From NCBI GenBank assembly GCA_023897205.1, contig JAHWDD010000001.1, positions 4,154,001 to 4,218,000 on the forward strand: a DNA stretch of 64,000 bases. The letters are read 5' to 3'. This DNA comes from Exophiala sp. HKRS030. Taxonomy: Eukaryota > Ascomycota > Eurotiomycetes > Chaetothyriales > Herpotrichiellaceae. Position 1 is the first letter of the stretch. Each line of letters starts with the position of its first letter. The notes beneath the pieces are model-generated. The model saw only the letters and a program-made list of their open reading frames with translations, did no database searches and had not been told where the DNA came from. The position numbers were made by a program, and so were the translations under genes. Positions 11,061-21,762 of this stretch are shown here, in pieces.

Positions 11061-11257
11061 GGACTAAGAGACGGGCGAAGGGTGGCGAGGGTCGGCGATG
11101 GCCTTTGATTGGTCTATGTCTATGGGGCCCATGAGCGACTTTTCGACGACAGGAAATCCAACCCTTCCCCCTTTCCCTCCTTCTCTCCCTCCCGCACATA
11201 CATTCTTCCAAGTGCAACCAAAGTTCTTTGACCACTCGAATGTTTTTCAGCAACGAC

Positions 11258-11357
11258 NNNNNNNNNNNNNNNNNNNNNNNNNNNNNNNNNNNNNNNNNNN
11301 NNNNNNNNNNNNNNNNNNNNNNNNNNNNNNNNNNNNNNNNNNNNNNNNNNNNNNNNN
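11258..11357. other. Assembly gap (100 N)
   Basis: Exactly 100 Ns, the usual placeholder for a gap of unknown length. It removes the 5' end of the Zn2Cys6 regulator and means that the join between the left terminal region and the cargo is an assembly inference. Confidence 1.
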
Positions 11358-13778
11358 CCTACAAGACTGACCAAGGACAAACAGTGCGATGGTGGGCGTC
11401 CAAGCTGCATGCGATGTACTGAAACGAAGGCTATGTGTGTATACGAAGAAACGATTGTTCGCAAGTCAAACTCCTCGTCCGGGTACGTGACCAAGACACC
11501 ACGCTCCTATTCTCCCCAGGGATTCCAAGACCTAACTGGCGTTCAGGGAAAAATTTCAAGTCCTGGACCGGCTGAAAGCCATTGAGGAAAAGCTAGAACA
11601 TGTCCAGTGGACTTACACACGCAACCCACCTCAGCTTCCTATCGAGCCTTCATCCATGCACAGGTGTCATTTACCGCATAATCCGTCTACCGGGCCCTCT
11701 ATAAGTCCGCAAGAGGACATGCCTCCTTGCGACGTCTTCGAAGACTCCGTGGACGGTATTGGGACTATTCGCTCAAGCGACAGCCAGGATGATTCTGCAC
11801 ACTTCGGGGCATCGTCCAACATCGCTTTCCTGCTCCGCATCACCCAGGCTCTGGCCAATTCGGCTGGTTGCGGTAACTCAAGAGATCTGCTAAAACCTTA
11901 TCATCGTTGTCCGTCTTCTGCTACGTCTTCGAACGTTCCTGGGCCTGAACCGGGCCTTTCCGGCGCCCTATCCTGGCCGAAATCTTGCCAAGCTACTATC
12001 CTTGATATTCCACCGGATGCCATGGACATAATACAGGAGTACTTTGCAACCGTGGCGCTGTTCATGCCCTTCTTGCATGAAGAATCATTCATTGCTGTTT
12101 TCGAGCGAGGGCGTACGCAATGTTTCAGGAACGTTCGAAAATCATGGCTGTCCTTGCTTTACATGATTTTGGCCCACGTCTACCTAACTCAGACAGCAAT
12201 GTCCCCTAGCACAGAGTCAGCTGAACGTTCCGAAAACTTCTTCCAAAATGCCTTGGCTTTGGCGGTGCCGGAAGTCATCTTGGGCCCGACTAGCCTGGAA
12301 CATGGTATGATACGCCCTACATCTGCCTAATCAGTCCCAGTGTTCTAATAACTTAACATCATGCAGTCCAACTCTTCTGTTCGATTTGTGCGTACCTGCA
12401 AGGCTCATCGCACTCTTCGCGTGTATGGACATTCCACGGCCTGGCTGTTAAGTCCGCCCTGCAGCTCGATCTGTGCTCCACTGAGTCTTGCTCTCATCTA
12501 ACGCCTTTGGACCAAGAGATGCGGAGACGAACTTGGTATATGTGTCTCATAAACGATGCGTGGGTGACCTCCCATTCTCGCCTTATTCGTCTACCCTAAA
12601 CTAATTTTTGGGGTCTAGGATATTTAGTGTCAAGTTTGGTCGACCACCCTTAGTGGCAGAGTCCTTGTGGAAGGCGAGCACCCCAAGCAAGATCACCGAT
12701 TTACCTCCGTCCGTTGCCAGGAGCCCCTCGGTGATGGCTACGAGCCTGTCCTATTACCGGGCTATGTTGTAAATGACTCTTCACCGTTCCCCGGAAATAT
12801 AGCACCACGAGCTGATCTCACGCTGAACAGATCACTGTCATTCATCATACGCGACATCACGAAGAGACTATACTATGATAATGTCGGATCCCCTCCACCC
12901 CTAAGCTGCGCTGAGACGTTGACGGAAACCTTTAATCTCTCATACAAACTTTCCGAGTGGCATGGGAATGTGCCTCGAGCTCTGCGTCCCGGCGAAGGAC
13001 TTGAGAAGCAGTACACTAGACACCAGCCTCTCGAGACACGCAGACTCCAAGTGGCCCTGTCCTTTCGATACTCTGGTGCCTGTATCCTTCTTCATCGCCC
13101 AATATTACAGAAGCTTTGGGATTTCAATAGTGATTCAACCAGCCTGGAGCTGACTCTGCTCAAAGGGACAGGCTTTCTTTCTTTGAGAAGCTGTATGGAT
13201 ACTTGTAGAGACGCAATTCAAGTGGGAACAAGCATCGTCAAAGAGATCAATAGGCAAACGAATTTACTGGGAGCATGGTGGTTCACGACCTATTACAGTG
13301 AGTTTGTTCAATCCTTGCCTCTCCTAAGCCCGGGCTAATGAACCAAGCTTTCAATGCCTCCCTCATGATCTTGGGCGTCCTCCTGGCCTCAATGGAACCG
13401 TCCTTCAATGAATTGCTCTCGCTCAAAGCCACCACGTCTCTCCATTCTAGTCTGAATGACGCTGTTACACTATTGGCTCAACTTGACGGAGGCAGTCCAA
13501 TGATCAAACAGTGTCGCGAATGTCTACAACGCTTGCTTAAAATATACTACTCAATCGCCCAAGCATCCATTACTGAAGACGGCAGTAACAAGAGAGAGCA
13601 AATTGAAGTCGACCAATTAACGTCGAGCTGTACCTCTAGCGGAGACATCGATCTGAGCTGGCTACCTCCGAAGGATTCCGGCTCTTTCACTCTAGGCCAT
13701 GGGCCGGGTGTTACAGACACAGACCTCAATCTGTTTGAAGGCCTCTTCAGCTCCAACTTTGAGTTCCTGTACGGATAA
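11358..13778 (+). CDS. Zn2Cys6 fungal transcription factor, 5' end lost in gap
   Basis: The frame after the gap reads KDKQCDGGRPSCMRC...MCVY, giving cysteines 3-6 of a Gal4-type zinc cluster with the right C-x6-C-x2-C-x6-C spacing. The first two cysteines are absent at the expected spacing, so they probably lie in an upstream exon within the gap (possible acceptor at 11375). Exons: up to 11482, 11547-12304, 12367-12559, 12619-12768, 12831-13297, 13348-13778; introns of 64, 62, 59, 62 and 50 bp restore one frame. After a short coiled linker comes the fungal-specific middle-homology domain: RRRTWYMCLINDA then FGRPPLV, with a late WWFTTYY segment. Such proteins are nuclear regulators, often of neighbouring pathway genes. 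The oxygenase and aldehyde dehydrogenase follow at once, so they are the obvious targets. Confidence 0.85.
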
Positions 13779-13862
13779 GGCTAGTTGGGCTTTTTCTCGA
13801 CGCCGCGACGAAAAATTGCCCGTCTGCCAGCATCAGTCCACATCGTTTCGTTTACACATCCT

Positions 13863-15895
13863 TCATTCTGCTACTGGAATTGCCTGTGGATGGCCATCAA
13901 TATCGCTGCTATCCACCCAGTTTCCATGGAGTCCCGCCCGGAGACGAACAGGCAACTTTATCAGAGCAATCTGGGCCATTGTTCTTGTATCCATAATTAC
14001 CATTTCACTGCACATTTCGTCATAGTTGTTCAGCAGTGCAATCAGGTAGCCGTCTCCCTCGAGAGCGTTGGGACTACGCGGCACGAAGACGCATTCTTGA
14101 CAGAACTTCCGAGGACCCGCGAAATACTTTTTGTACTCTTTAGTATCGACATCGAAGGAAGCAAGGCCGTTGAACAACGGATACCCAGCTACAATCAAGC
14201 ATCATTGATCAGCAGTCGACCATGTAACACCCAAGAGGGCTTGATGGAGGTGATCAGATCCGATGGATCTTACTTACCTCCCATACGAGGAAGGATAAAC
14301 GGAAAATCCGTGCCGGCCGTCTTATCCATGACGCAAACAAAGATTCGCGAATGGCGAGCCATGGCTAAGCGATCGTCGATTCTGGGGAATTCGGTTTCTT
14401 CCTCCTTGATGAAATACTCGGGCATGCCGAGCTCCAGGTTGTCGCTCCTGTAGTCAATCTCAAACTTGCATAGGAGCGATTCGGTCTCCCCAGGCCTCGG
14501 GCCCTTCCCGTTCTTGTCTGGCCACCAGAAGAAGACATTGTCGGGTGCATATGTCATGTGAAGGTGAATCTTACCGTGCTCTTCGAACGCGTTGGCTGTG
14601 TGTCCGGCGAAACCAGGAGGTGCACGAAACCACTGACAGAGTTAGCGACTGTTTATTCGCCACGGGCCCCTCCAAGCTGAGCCGAGGGCTGAAGATGGTT
14701 TACCTTGACATCACTTCCCTTGGCTTGTCTCCGAGGCAGGACTCCAATGTACATGGGGATACTGTAGTCCCATTGCCAGTGCTCTCCACCATTCTTGAGG
14801 CGTTCCAGGTCGCATGTGAGGGAAATAATGGGAAAGAGGACCTATGAATATTCTGTTAGGACGACATTGGGAAGGCAAAGGGAAAGAAAACGCCAGTCTT
14901 ACGTAGTTTTCCGTGACGGCGAAGTCATGGATCATGCCACAAATGGGAGAGACGAGCCACACTAGCTCTCCCAATTTCCCATCCTTGTCGAAGGTATAGT
15001 AACAGATGTCGTTCGTTGCGTCCCCCTGAGCCTCATAGCCAAAGCACACCATCTCACGACTGACTGGGTCAAACTTCGGATGGGCCGTGAAAGTTAGACA
15101 AGGCAATTGCCCGTCAAAGTCATACAGACCGAGGGTCTCGAGGGTATCGGGATCCATTGCATAGGGAGGTGAGTCTTCCTTGAGCGCTAGGAGTTTACCG
15201 TTCCAAAATACAATGTTGGTATTAGCCGTCGACCGGACTTTGAAGTCGACCAAATCTGTATATCTGTTTCTATACTTTCCTGTATGCGGGGTTAGCCCTC
15301 AGGTTATTTCCATCTCTTACGAGGGTAAAGGCCAACCTAGAAGAGCTCTCCTTGCCTTTGCTTCTCGTACAAACTTCTCGGTCCGAACATAGCGTTGCTT
15401 AAAATCAACGTGGCCGTTAGAGATGCGAAATGCGCTGATGTTACCGTCGCCGTTAAACCACTAACCTCGGTAAGTGATTGATCAGGCATCCCAGACAAAT
15501 GCCAAGGTCCAAATAGAACGTACCACATCATTTCCAGTGAAGGAGGGAAATTGAGGCTCAGGCATCACCCGGTAGAATGTGCCATTGATTCCCTTTGGGA
15601 TTTCCCCAAAAACTTCGAGATTGCCTATATCACCCTCGAATCTCGTTGGCCTATGAAAGCCTGCTACTTGGGGATCCTCCAGTGAGAAGTGTGCGGGTGC
15701 CGGTGGCCATTCGTCTTGGTGATTCGAACATCCAGTTGAACCTCCAGTTGAACCATTGAGTCCCTTGGGCTTTAAAGCTTCCTTGAAATGGCCTGCCATG
15801 GAGCTGTCCGTTGGCCTGATACTTGGCACCTGGCTCAGAAGCTGAGGAGAATGTCTTCGGACGAGGTACTTCGGAAAGTCTGCTTTCGACGCCAC
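13863..15895 (-). CDS. Carotenoid-cleavage-type oxygenase (lignostilbene/isoeugenol-like)
   Basis: Six exons on the minus strand: 15524-15895, 15337-15460, 14903-15279, 14704-14841, 14278-14632, 13863-14188; introns 57-89 bp, phases consistent, 563 residues. This is a non-haem iron dioxygenase of the RPE65/CCO fold. The four iron-binding histidines are visible as H232 (AHPKF), H283 (MIHDFAV), H348 (GHTANAFEE, with second-shell E354) and H543 (GLHGNWVD). The N-terminal part ([30 protein letters not shown]) looks like the group that cleaves stilbenes and phenylpropenes (lignostilbene dioxygenase, Cao-1, isoeugenol monooxygenase) rather than plant carotenoids. Products would be aromatic aldehydes. 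It is transcribed divergently from the aldehyde dehydrogenase at 16435, which fits oxidation of that product. There is no signal peptide, so it is probably cytosolic. Confidence 0.85.
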
Positions 15896-16434
15896 CGCTG
15901 CTATTTGGCTAGTCTACCATCTGGCTTCGGAAAGGCTCCGACTTGAGCGGACCAATGAAACAGGCTCGGGGGTACCGGCAGGGATGAAGAATAACAAATG
16001 TCGGCCGGGGGGGTGGATGATACGAGGTCAGGTTGCACCCGACTGGCCCAGCCCGCATGCGCTGACAATTTTGGCTCCCTATGATGCTGAGTAATGCTTT
16101 AGTATCAATCAAAAGCTTGATACCGTCTTGCGGTGGTAGTGGCAGTAGAGGCCATGGTACTACGGGCTGATGACGACGAGGTATCGGCATCGGCAACGAC
16201 AACGGAGGAGGAAAAAGAACGAGTCCAGCGTTGACGGCTTCTTTGCTGAAAGCTCCTGTAACCCTTTTGCATCCCGCCTCTACTCATTATTGCCTGATCT
16301 ACTTGCCGGACCCAGGTCAATTATTCCCCCCTCTTTTTGCCTTTTGCAACGGGATCGTGGGCGCGACAGGCCGCTAACATAAAGATACCTGCGCAAACTA
16401 CACTTACCATCTAGATACTTGTACACAGCTACGA
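15896..16434. promoter_or_regulatory. Shared divergent promoter of oxygenase and aldehyde dehydrogenase
   Basis: 539 bases separate two divergently transcribed cargo genes with linked predicted chemistry, so co-regulation is likely. I see no unambiguous CGG(N)CCG Zn2Cys6 site pair; isolated cgg and ccg triplets occur (near 15995-16020 and 16200). Confidence 0.5.
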
Positions 16435-18138
16435 ATGAGGAAACATCACATAATAGCACCAGATACAGAGAGAAAGCCCTCAACTACCCTCAGCCCTCAA
16501 AAAACGCCTGGAACCCCCTCCACCCGCAACGCCATGACTTCCAACGGTGACAGCGTCAATGGAATGTCCCTTTCAGCCTTCGACTCCTCCTCCACGATTC
16601 CTCTATGGCTCGACGGCAAAGAAGTGAAGCTCTCGTCGACCTTCGACGTGATTTCCCCGCTGGACCAAAAGACATTGTACAAAGCCTCGGCGGCGAATGA
16701 ACAAGACGCTTTGAAGGCGATCGCCTCGGCAGAGAAGGCACTCAAGTCATGGTCCAAAACGAAACCGTCGTTTCGACGAGACGTCTTCCTTCGCGCTGCC
16801 GAAGGGTTCAAAAAGAGAAATGATGAACAGAAACATTACTCATACACCGAGACTGGGGCAGCCGAGTCCATGTTCGCATTTGAACACAACCTCGCGTACG
16901 AAGCTTGCCTGAGCGTCGCAGGACTCGTTCATACTGCAAGTATATCGACCATGCCCGTCGCTGGCGAAGAAGGCTTCAACGCCATGGTGCTCAAGGAACC
17001 ATACGGTGTAGTCCTGGGGATTGCACCGTGGAACGCCCCCAACGTGCTGGGTTTGCGCGCCTTTTTGCAACCTCTTGCCATGTACGTCTGCTTTCTCCCC
17101 GAATACCTCCTCCCTCCAGGCTGCCCGTCTTGCCCAACCTGCCCATGTAGCTTTCCATTCCGCTGTGCTCGAACGCATGCTGACGAGAACAAAAGGGGGA
17201 ACACCGTGATTCTCAAAGGCCCCGAGTTCGCCCCTGCAACATACTGGGCCCTCTCGTCCATCCTCCACGAGGCAGGCCTCCCAGCGGGATGCCTCAACAC
17301 ACTGTACCACCGACCAGCCGACGCGGCCAGCGTGACGTCGACACTTATCTCGCACCCATCCATCAAGAAGATCAACTTTACGGGCTCCACGGCCGTGGGA
17401 TCCATCATTGCCTCGCAGGCTGGCAAGTTCCTCAAACCGTGCGTGATGGAACTGGGCGGCAAGGCGCCCGCCATTGTCTGCGAGGACGCCGACATACAGA
17501 CAGCGGCGCTACAGTGCGCGCTCGGCGCCTTCCTGCATGCTGGCCAGATCTGCATGGCCACCGAGCGCATCCTGGTGCACGCCAAGGTAGCCAACGCCTT
17601 CCGCTCGGCGCTCCACCAGACCATGGACCAGGTCTTCGCGTCCGACGCACAGGGCGGCTTGGGGGTGCCGCAGCTCGTGACGGCGCTGCCCGTGACCAAG
17701 AACAAGGCCCTGTTGGCTGACGCCGTGTCCAAGGGCGCCACTGCCATCTACGGCGACCCGCACCACTCCGAGGCCAGCACGACCAAGATGAGGCCCGTCG
17801 TCATCGAGAACGTCAAGCCGGACATGGACATTTACCACACGGAGTCCTTCGGCCCTACCGTGTCGCTATACGTCGTGCAGTCGGACGACGAGGCCGTCGG
17901 CATCGCCAACGACACCGATTACGGCCTCTCGAGCTCCGTCTACACCGAGGACCTGCGTAGGGGACTCAAGATCGCCCGCCAGATCGAGAGCGGCGCGGTC
18001 CACATCAACACCATGACCGTCCACGACGAGGCCGCCCTGCCGCACGGCGGCGTCAAGAAGTCGGGCTTTGGTCGCTTCAACGGCATTCCTGGTCTGGAGG
18101 AGTGGGTGAGGACCAAGGTCATTACGTGGAAGGATTGA
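16435..18138 (+). CDS. Aldehyde dehydrogenase, salicylaldehyde/vanillin dehydrogenase-like
   Basis: NAD(P)-dependent aldehyde dehydrogenase. The frame is open throughout, but 17082-17195 (gtacgt...aaaag, 114 bp) is an intron of 38 codons without a stop: removing it joins LRAFLQPLAM to GNTVILKGPEFAP, the normal family sequence. The spliced protein has 529 residues from the first ATG, or 496 from the ATG at 16534, which is the usual family length and the likelier start. Motifs: GIAPWNAPN (cofactor), NFTGSTAVG, the base Glu in VMELGGKAP, the catalytic Cys in HAGQICMATER, and ESFGPTVSLYV near the end. The sequence looks like the salicylaldehyde/benzaldehyde/vanillin dehydrogenase branch, matching an aromatic aldehyde made by the divergent oxygenase. 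Intron retention would insert 38 residues before the catalytic domain and probably inactivate it. Confidence 0.85.
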   Translation: MRKHHIIAPDTERKPSTTLSPQKTPGTPSTRNAMTSNGDSVNGMSLSAFDSSSTIPLWLDGKEVKLSSTFDVISPLDQKTLYKASAANEQDALKAIASAEKALKSWSKTKPSFRRDVFLRAAEGFKKRNDEQKHYSYTETGAAESMFAFEHNLAYEACLSVAGLVHTASISTMPVAGEEGFNAMVLKEPYGVVLGIAPWNAPNVLGLRAFLQPLAMYVCFLPEYLLPPGCPSCPTCPCSFPFRCARTHADENKRGNTVILKGPEFAPATYWALSSILHEAGLPAGCLNTLYHRPADAASVTSTLISHPSIKKINFTGSTAVGSIIASQAGKFLKPCVMELGGKAPAIVCEDADIQTAALQCALGAFLHAGQICMATERILVHAKVANAFRSALHQTMDQVFASDAQGGLGVPQLVTALPVTKNKALLADAVSKGATAIYGDPHHSEASTTKMRPVVIENVKPDMDIYHTESFGPTVSLYVVQSDDEAVGIANDTDYGLSSSVYTEDLRRGLKIARQIESGAVHINTMTVHDEAALPHGGVKKSGFGRFNGIPGLEEWVRTKVITWKD

Positions 18139-20113
18139 GTGGTCTTGACCAATGAAAGACAAAAAGTACCACGAGAATGGCAGGCAAGGAGCATTACTCA
18201 GTGTAAATAGGATTCACAGATCCAGTACCTAAGTAGTACCTAAGAAGGATCAGTAGAAAACCAAACACAGCCAGCCAAAAGCACAAATCAAATTCAAAAT
18301 TGACACGTTTCGTTATATCTCCCTAGCTAGGTAGACGTTGCTTCCCTAATGTATACTGTACAATTACGGAGGCCTTTCCGCGAACCTTGCAAACTAGTGT
18401 CTAAGCTGGTACGGATTATACTGTTTTCATTACGACCACCACACAAGCGCAAAGCACTGTTTATAGAGTGCTGTACTGTTACCAGTCATAGGTCCAAACG
18501 TATTCAAACCCACGTCAAGCCAGCTAGCCAGCCAACCTTTTTTCATCCCAGAACTACCTTACATCATTAACTTCCACGTCGTTTAAAGATATCAGTCCCG
18601 GTATTCAAGACATAATTATCCTCAATAAAAATAATCCTGCAGAGTTGAAGAATTACATTATCACAGCGAAGTTTTGAGCCAAAAGACCGCAGCGAGTGTT
18701 TTGAGAAAAGCATGATCTTGTAAAGAGATAATGAGGAACCCACTCACAATCATATACTCAAAATCTTGATCCCATAGATATAATACCATGTCTGATTCAA
18801 ATTCATAAGCCCAGAGAATTCTCTCCGCTATCTTTTGTGCCAATCTATCATTGTCTGGTGTTGATAATGTCTCTTCTGATCACTTATTCCATCTGGCAAA
18901 TCTCTGTACTCCAAGCTCAGCGGGTCCTTGGGGCAAAAATCTTCCTCAATTATCATTTGCTCAAATTCAACGAGATGAAGCCTCAAGAACTTGTAAAACG
19001 GACAGCAGTCTGTCTTTACCTGGATAGTGGTGATGGTTTCGAACAGTGCGTGTCTCTTCAACCAAATGAACAAGTGGCCACTTGTGCAACTGGGAGAATT
19101 TCAAGGTGCTATTCTGAAGACTCCCATTATCTCTACGAAGCAATCAAAACTAGTCCGCCATCTACCATTCAACTCTAACTGAGACACTAAGTCCGAATCT
19201 TGTAGCCAGCCAGCACGCCATTCGAGAACTACTCGACTTTGCCAAATCGTTTATCCTTCTAATTGTTGAGATCGAATTCTGTCCTTCTCATATCTGCGGT
19301 TGATGCTGGAGAAACAGCTATGTTCAGATTCGACTGTCTTTGGCGAAGAATACTCCAAGAAAGATTCAGTCAGTCATGTCTTCAATTTTCTGCACAGAGG
19401 CCTATCCGAGGTGTTAAATTATATTCCACAACCAAGATGGAAATCGCAACGCCGTCCAAAGACGAGCACTTAAAAGGCTTTTCAAGGGGAGTGACACTTA
19501 GAAGCAGTAGAACAATTGTTAACGATGGTAGAGTCTTAGAACATGAAATTCGACATACCGACATACGATGACTGGCCCACTGATGGAAGAACGGGCATGT
19601 GTAGAAATTTAGAGCGTCGACCTTGAGAAGTGGTCTTTACTGTCTATCCTGAAGTTCACTAACGTAGAAATCCCTGCGTCGTCACTGCGGCTTCTACCTC
19701 TCATGCGTAGAAAACGGATTCGTACACGACGCAAGTGACATTTATTGCTTAAATTTAAAAGGTCACTTGGTCTGGATCCCCACAGTTACGTTGTGCTCCA
19801 GCTCGCGGCTTGAATACCGACAAGCCGCGAATAGTCTGAGGTGATCTGAGGCTAAACCCGCCGAATGCAAGGATGATTTACAACCTTGCAGACCTCAATC
19901 CATCATATAGGGCCTCTCATGAAACATGGCATTGATTCTCGGACACGTCTGATCCGGATGCGGCACTTGTCTTGATTCGACACACCTGTCGTGCAATGAC
20001 CACCGCCATCTATATATGACGTCTACGGCAGCCCTACATCATGCGATAATGTCTCCCCAAATCGACCTCTGTCAGTTGATTCTACATCTCTTAATTCTCC
20101 CTAAGTACCTGTG
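18139..20113. other. 2-kb cargo stretch without an intact gene
   Basis: No complete gene. It holds a broken minus-strand frame (18661-19073, listed separately) and a 102-codon plus frame at 19263-19571 that I do not recognise. The last ~200 bases should be the promoter of the coiled-coil gene at 20114. Composition is ordinary, so this looks like decayed cargo and not RIP. Confidence 0.5.
18661..19073 (-). pseudogene. Broken hypothetical gene, unrecognised
   Basis: Two minus-strand frames meet near 18835 with a one-frame offset: the first ends ...TMIDWHKR-stop, the second continues KIAERILWAYEFESDMVLYL. Read together they look like one protein rich in aromatic and acidic residues (DFCPKDPLSLEYRDLPDGIS upstream), which suggests a frameshifted relic. 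There is a possible acceptor-like or donor-like site upstream (CAG|GTAAAG near 19020). I do not recognise the family. Confidence 0.35.
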
Positions 20114-21318
20114 ATGGCCAACAACTTCCCCGATGAAAGGGTTGTGTACCTCGCGCTGAAAGAAATCTTCAAAGGAGCCGACGCGCAGGTTCGCAAGGCC
20201 AAAAAGGTGCGCGAGATCGTCCAGAAGGCGCGAAACAGCATCGATGTGAGAGATCTGATCCAACAACACAATATTGAAAATGTCTGCAGTGTAATAAAAA
20301 CACTTCTCGAAAAGCAGATCTTTGAATCTACTCTGAAGGCGAAGATTCGCTTCCCTGAAGTTTTCGAGATTTCTCCCGCCCAGAGCGCTGAACGGTCTGC
20401 TTCGGAGGCAGAGGCCGCAAGATTAGAGGCCGACGCCATCAAATCTGCTTCCGTATACCAGAATGGCAACACGGCCACTGGAGACAGCCACCATGTGCAC
20501 TTGTTCGGCGACAAAGCATCGCGGACTGGTTGGTCGCTCTCATGCAATTCTTCTAGCTTTGAAAGTAATATTCAGCAGATCTCCACGAGGCGCGAACGGC
20601 TCTTCGCAAGCGGCCATTTCCACAGACCAGCGTCCAAGTCCCCCCCCTCTATCCAGTATATCTGCCATATCAAACACAGCATCGGTTGCTATCAAAGGTG
20701 CAGGGTATTCTCGAAAATGCCTGCTACGACTTTGGGTCACGAGAAATGAAGGACATCATTGAAAAAGAAGGTTGGGATTGCCCGGAATGTGTCGAATTGA
20801 ACGTGTGGGCCCGCACGCTTCTCGTCAAGAAGGATCTTTTTCCTCCTGTGGATCTAGAAAACTTGGGACAACAATTCTCCGAGCTCACCAACTCTATCAG
20901 TCAACTCCGTCATACAGTGGTTCATCGGCTTCGGATTAATGCTAACGGACTGGAGCGGTTTCTGGCCGATGCCGAAGCTCTCACGAAATTACTTCACGAT
21001 GACAACAGCACAAGATCATTAGCACGACTCCGGAGGGATACGCAAACTAGCATCGATGAACTGAAACGGAACAAGGATCTCCTTGAATCGAGACTCAATT
21101 TGAAATTGAAACAAATTTCGGATCAGAGGCTCGAACTGGATCGGCATGAGCAATCGGTTGTGGACGAGATGTTGAAGGCAGACAAAGAGTATTATCTTCT
21201 GGCCGGTGGTACCTTGGACGAAGCTATACAATCCTGTGATACGGCAATACGAATTTCTGCGCCGGCAGAGATTGCATCGAGGTCTGAAAGCGATTGCGAG
21301 GATGATCTCTCCACTTGA
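20114..21318 (+). CDS. Coiled-coil protein of fungal GTPase-associated type, function unknown
   Basis: Two exons, 20114-20528 and 20579-21318, joined by a 50-bp intron (acceptor could also be 20575), give 384 residues. The splice was inferred because the frame continuing into ENACYDFGSREMKDIIEKEGWDCPE is open only from 20569 and reads naturally upstream (DLHEARTALRKRPFP). The first 100 residues are helical; the middle carries the ENACYDFG/EKEGW segment; residues about 230-350 are coiled coil with LRHTVVHRLR and then ELKRNKDLLESRLNLKLKQI. Similar fungal proteins are often labelled 'cytochrome c1' in databases, a label the sequence does not support (no CxxCH haem site). It is first of three co-directional genes ending in a dynamin-like GTPase, so it may be a partner of that GTPase. 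Confidence 0.7.
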
Positions 21319-21762
21319 TGGCTCTCATGATTCTGTGGGATCAGGGACTGCGGTTCGATCCAACTTGCACTTCATGCACCTCGAGAAACCTGTGAACGGC
21401 GTCAACACCTCGCTCATCCGCAGTGTGACATCACCAAGAATTACAGCACACAGCAAGAGAACGTACATCCGGATCGGCAGTTCCAAGACAGCAAGGGGAG
21501 TTGAATTGCTATCAGGTAGGTCTGGCTTCTCACGTTAGCTTGCCCAGTAGTACAGAAAGTGTGGCGGTAGTCCGTCCTAAGCAATTTTACTTTCTGCACG
21601 GTTGCACGGAGATCTTTGATTTTCATCTATATTGGATACTCTCTCGGCAAGGCCCACAAAATCTACTCCGACTGCTGCCTAGGCTGCTCAATATCATTAG
21701 CATTGTTCACAGACCATCTTTGTGAGGCATGATTCCAGTGATCGACTGCACCATCAAGGAAG

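Noticed and set aside
20636..20650. Frameshift at the run of eight C's in the coiled-coil gene
   Set aside because: A 50-bp intron (20529-20578, gttggt...cag) joins the two frames cleanly and gives natural sequence, so no indel is needed.
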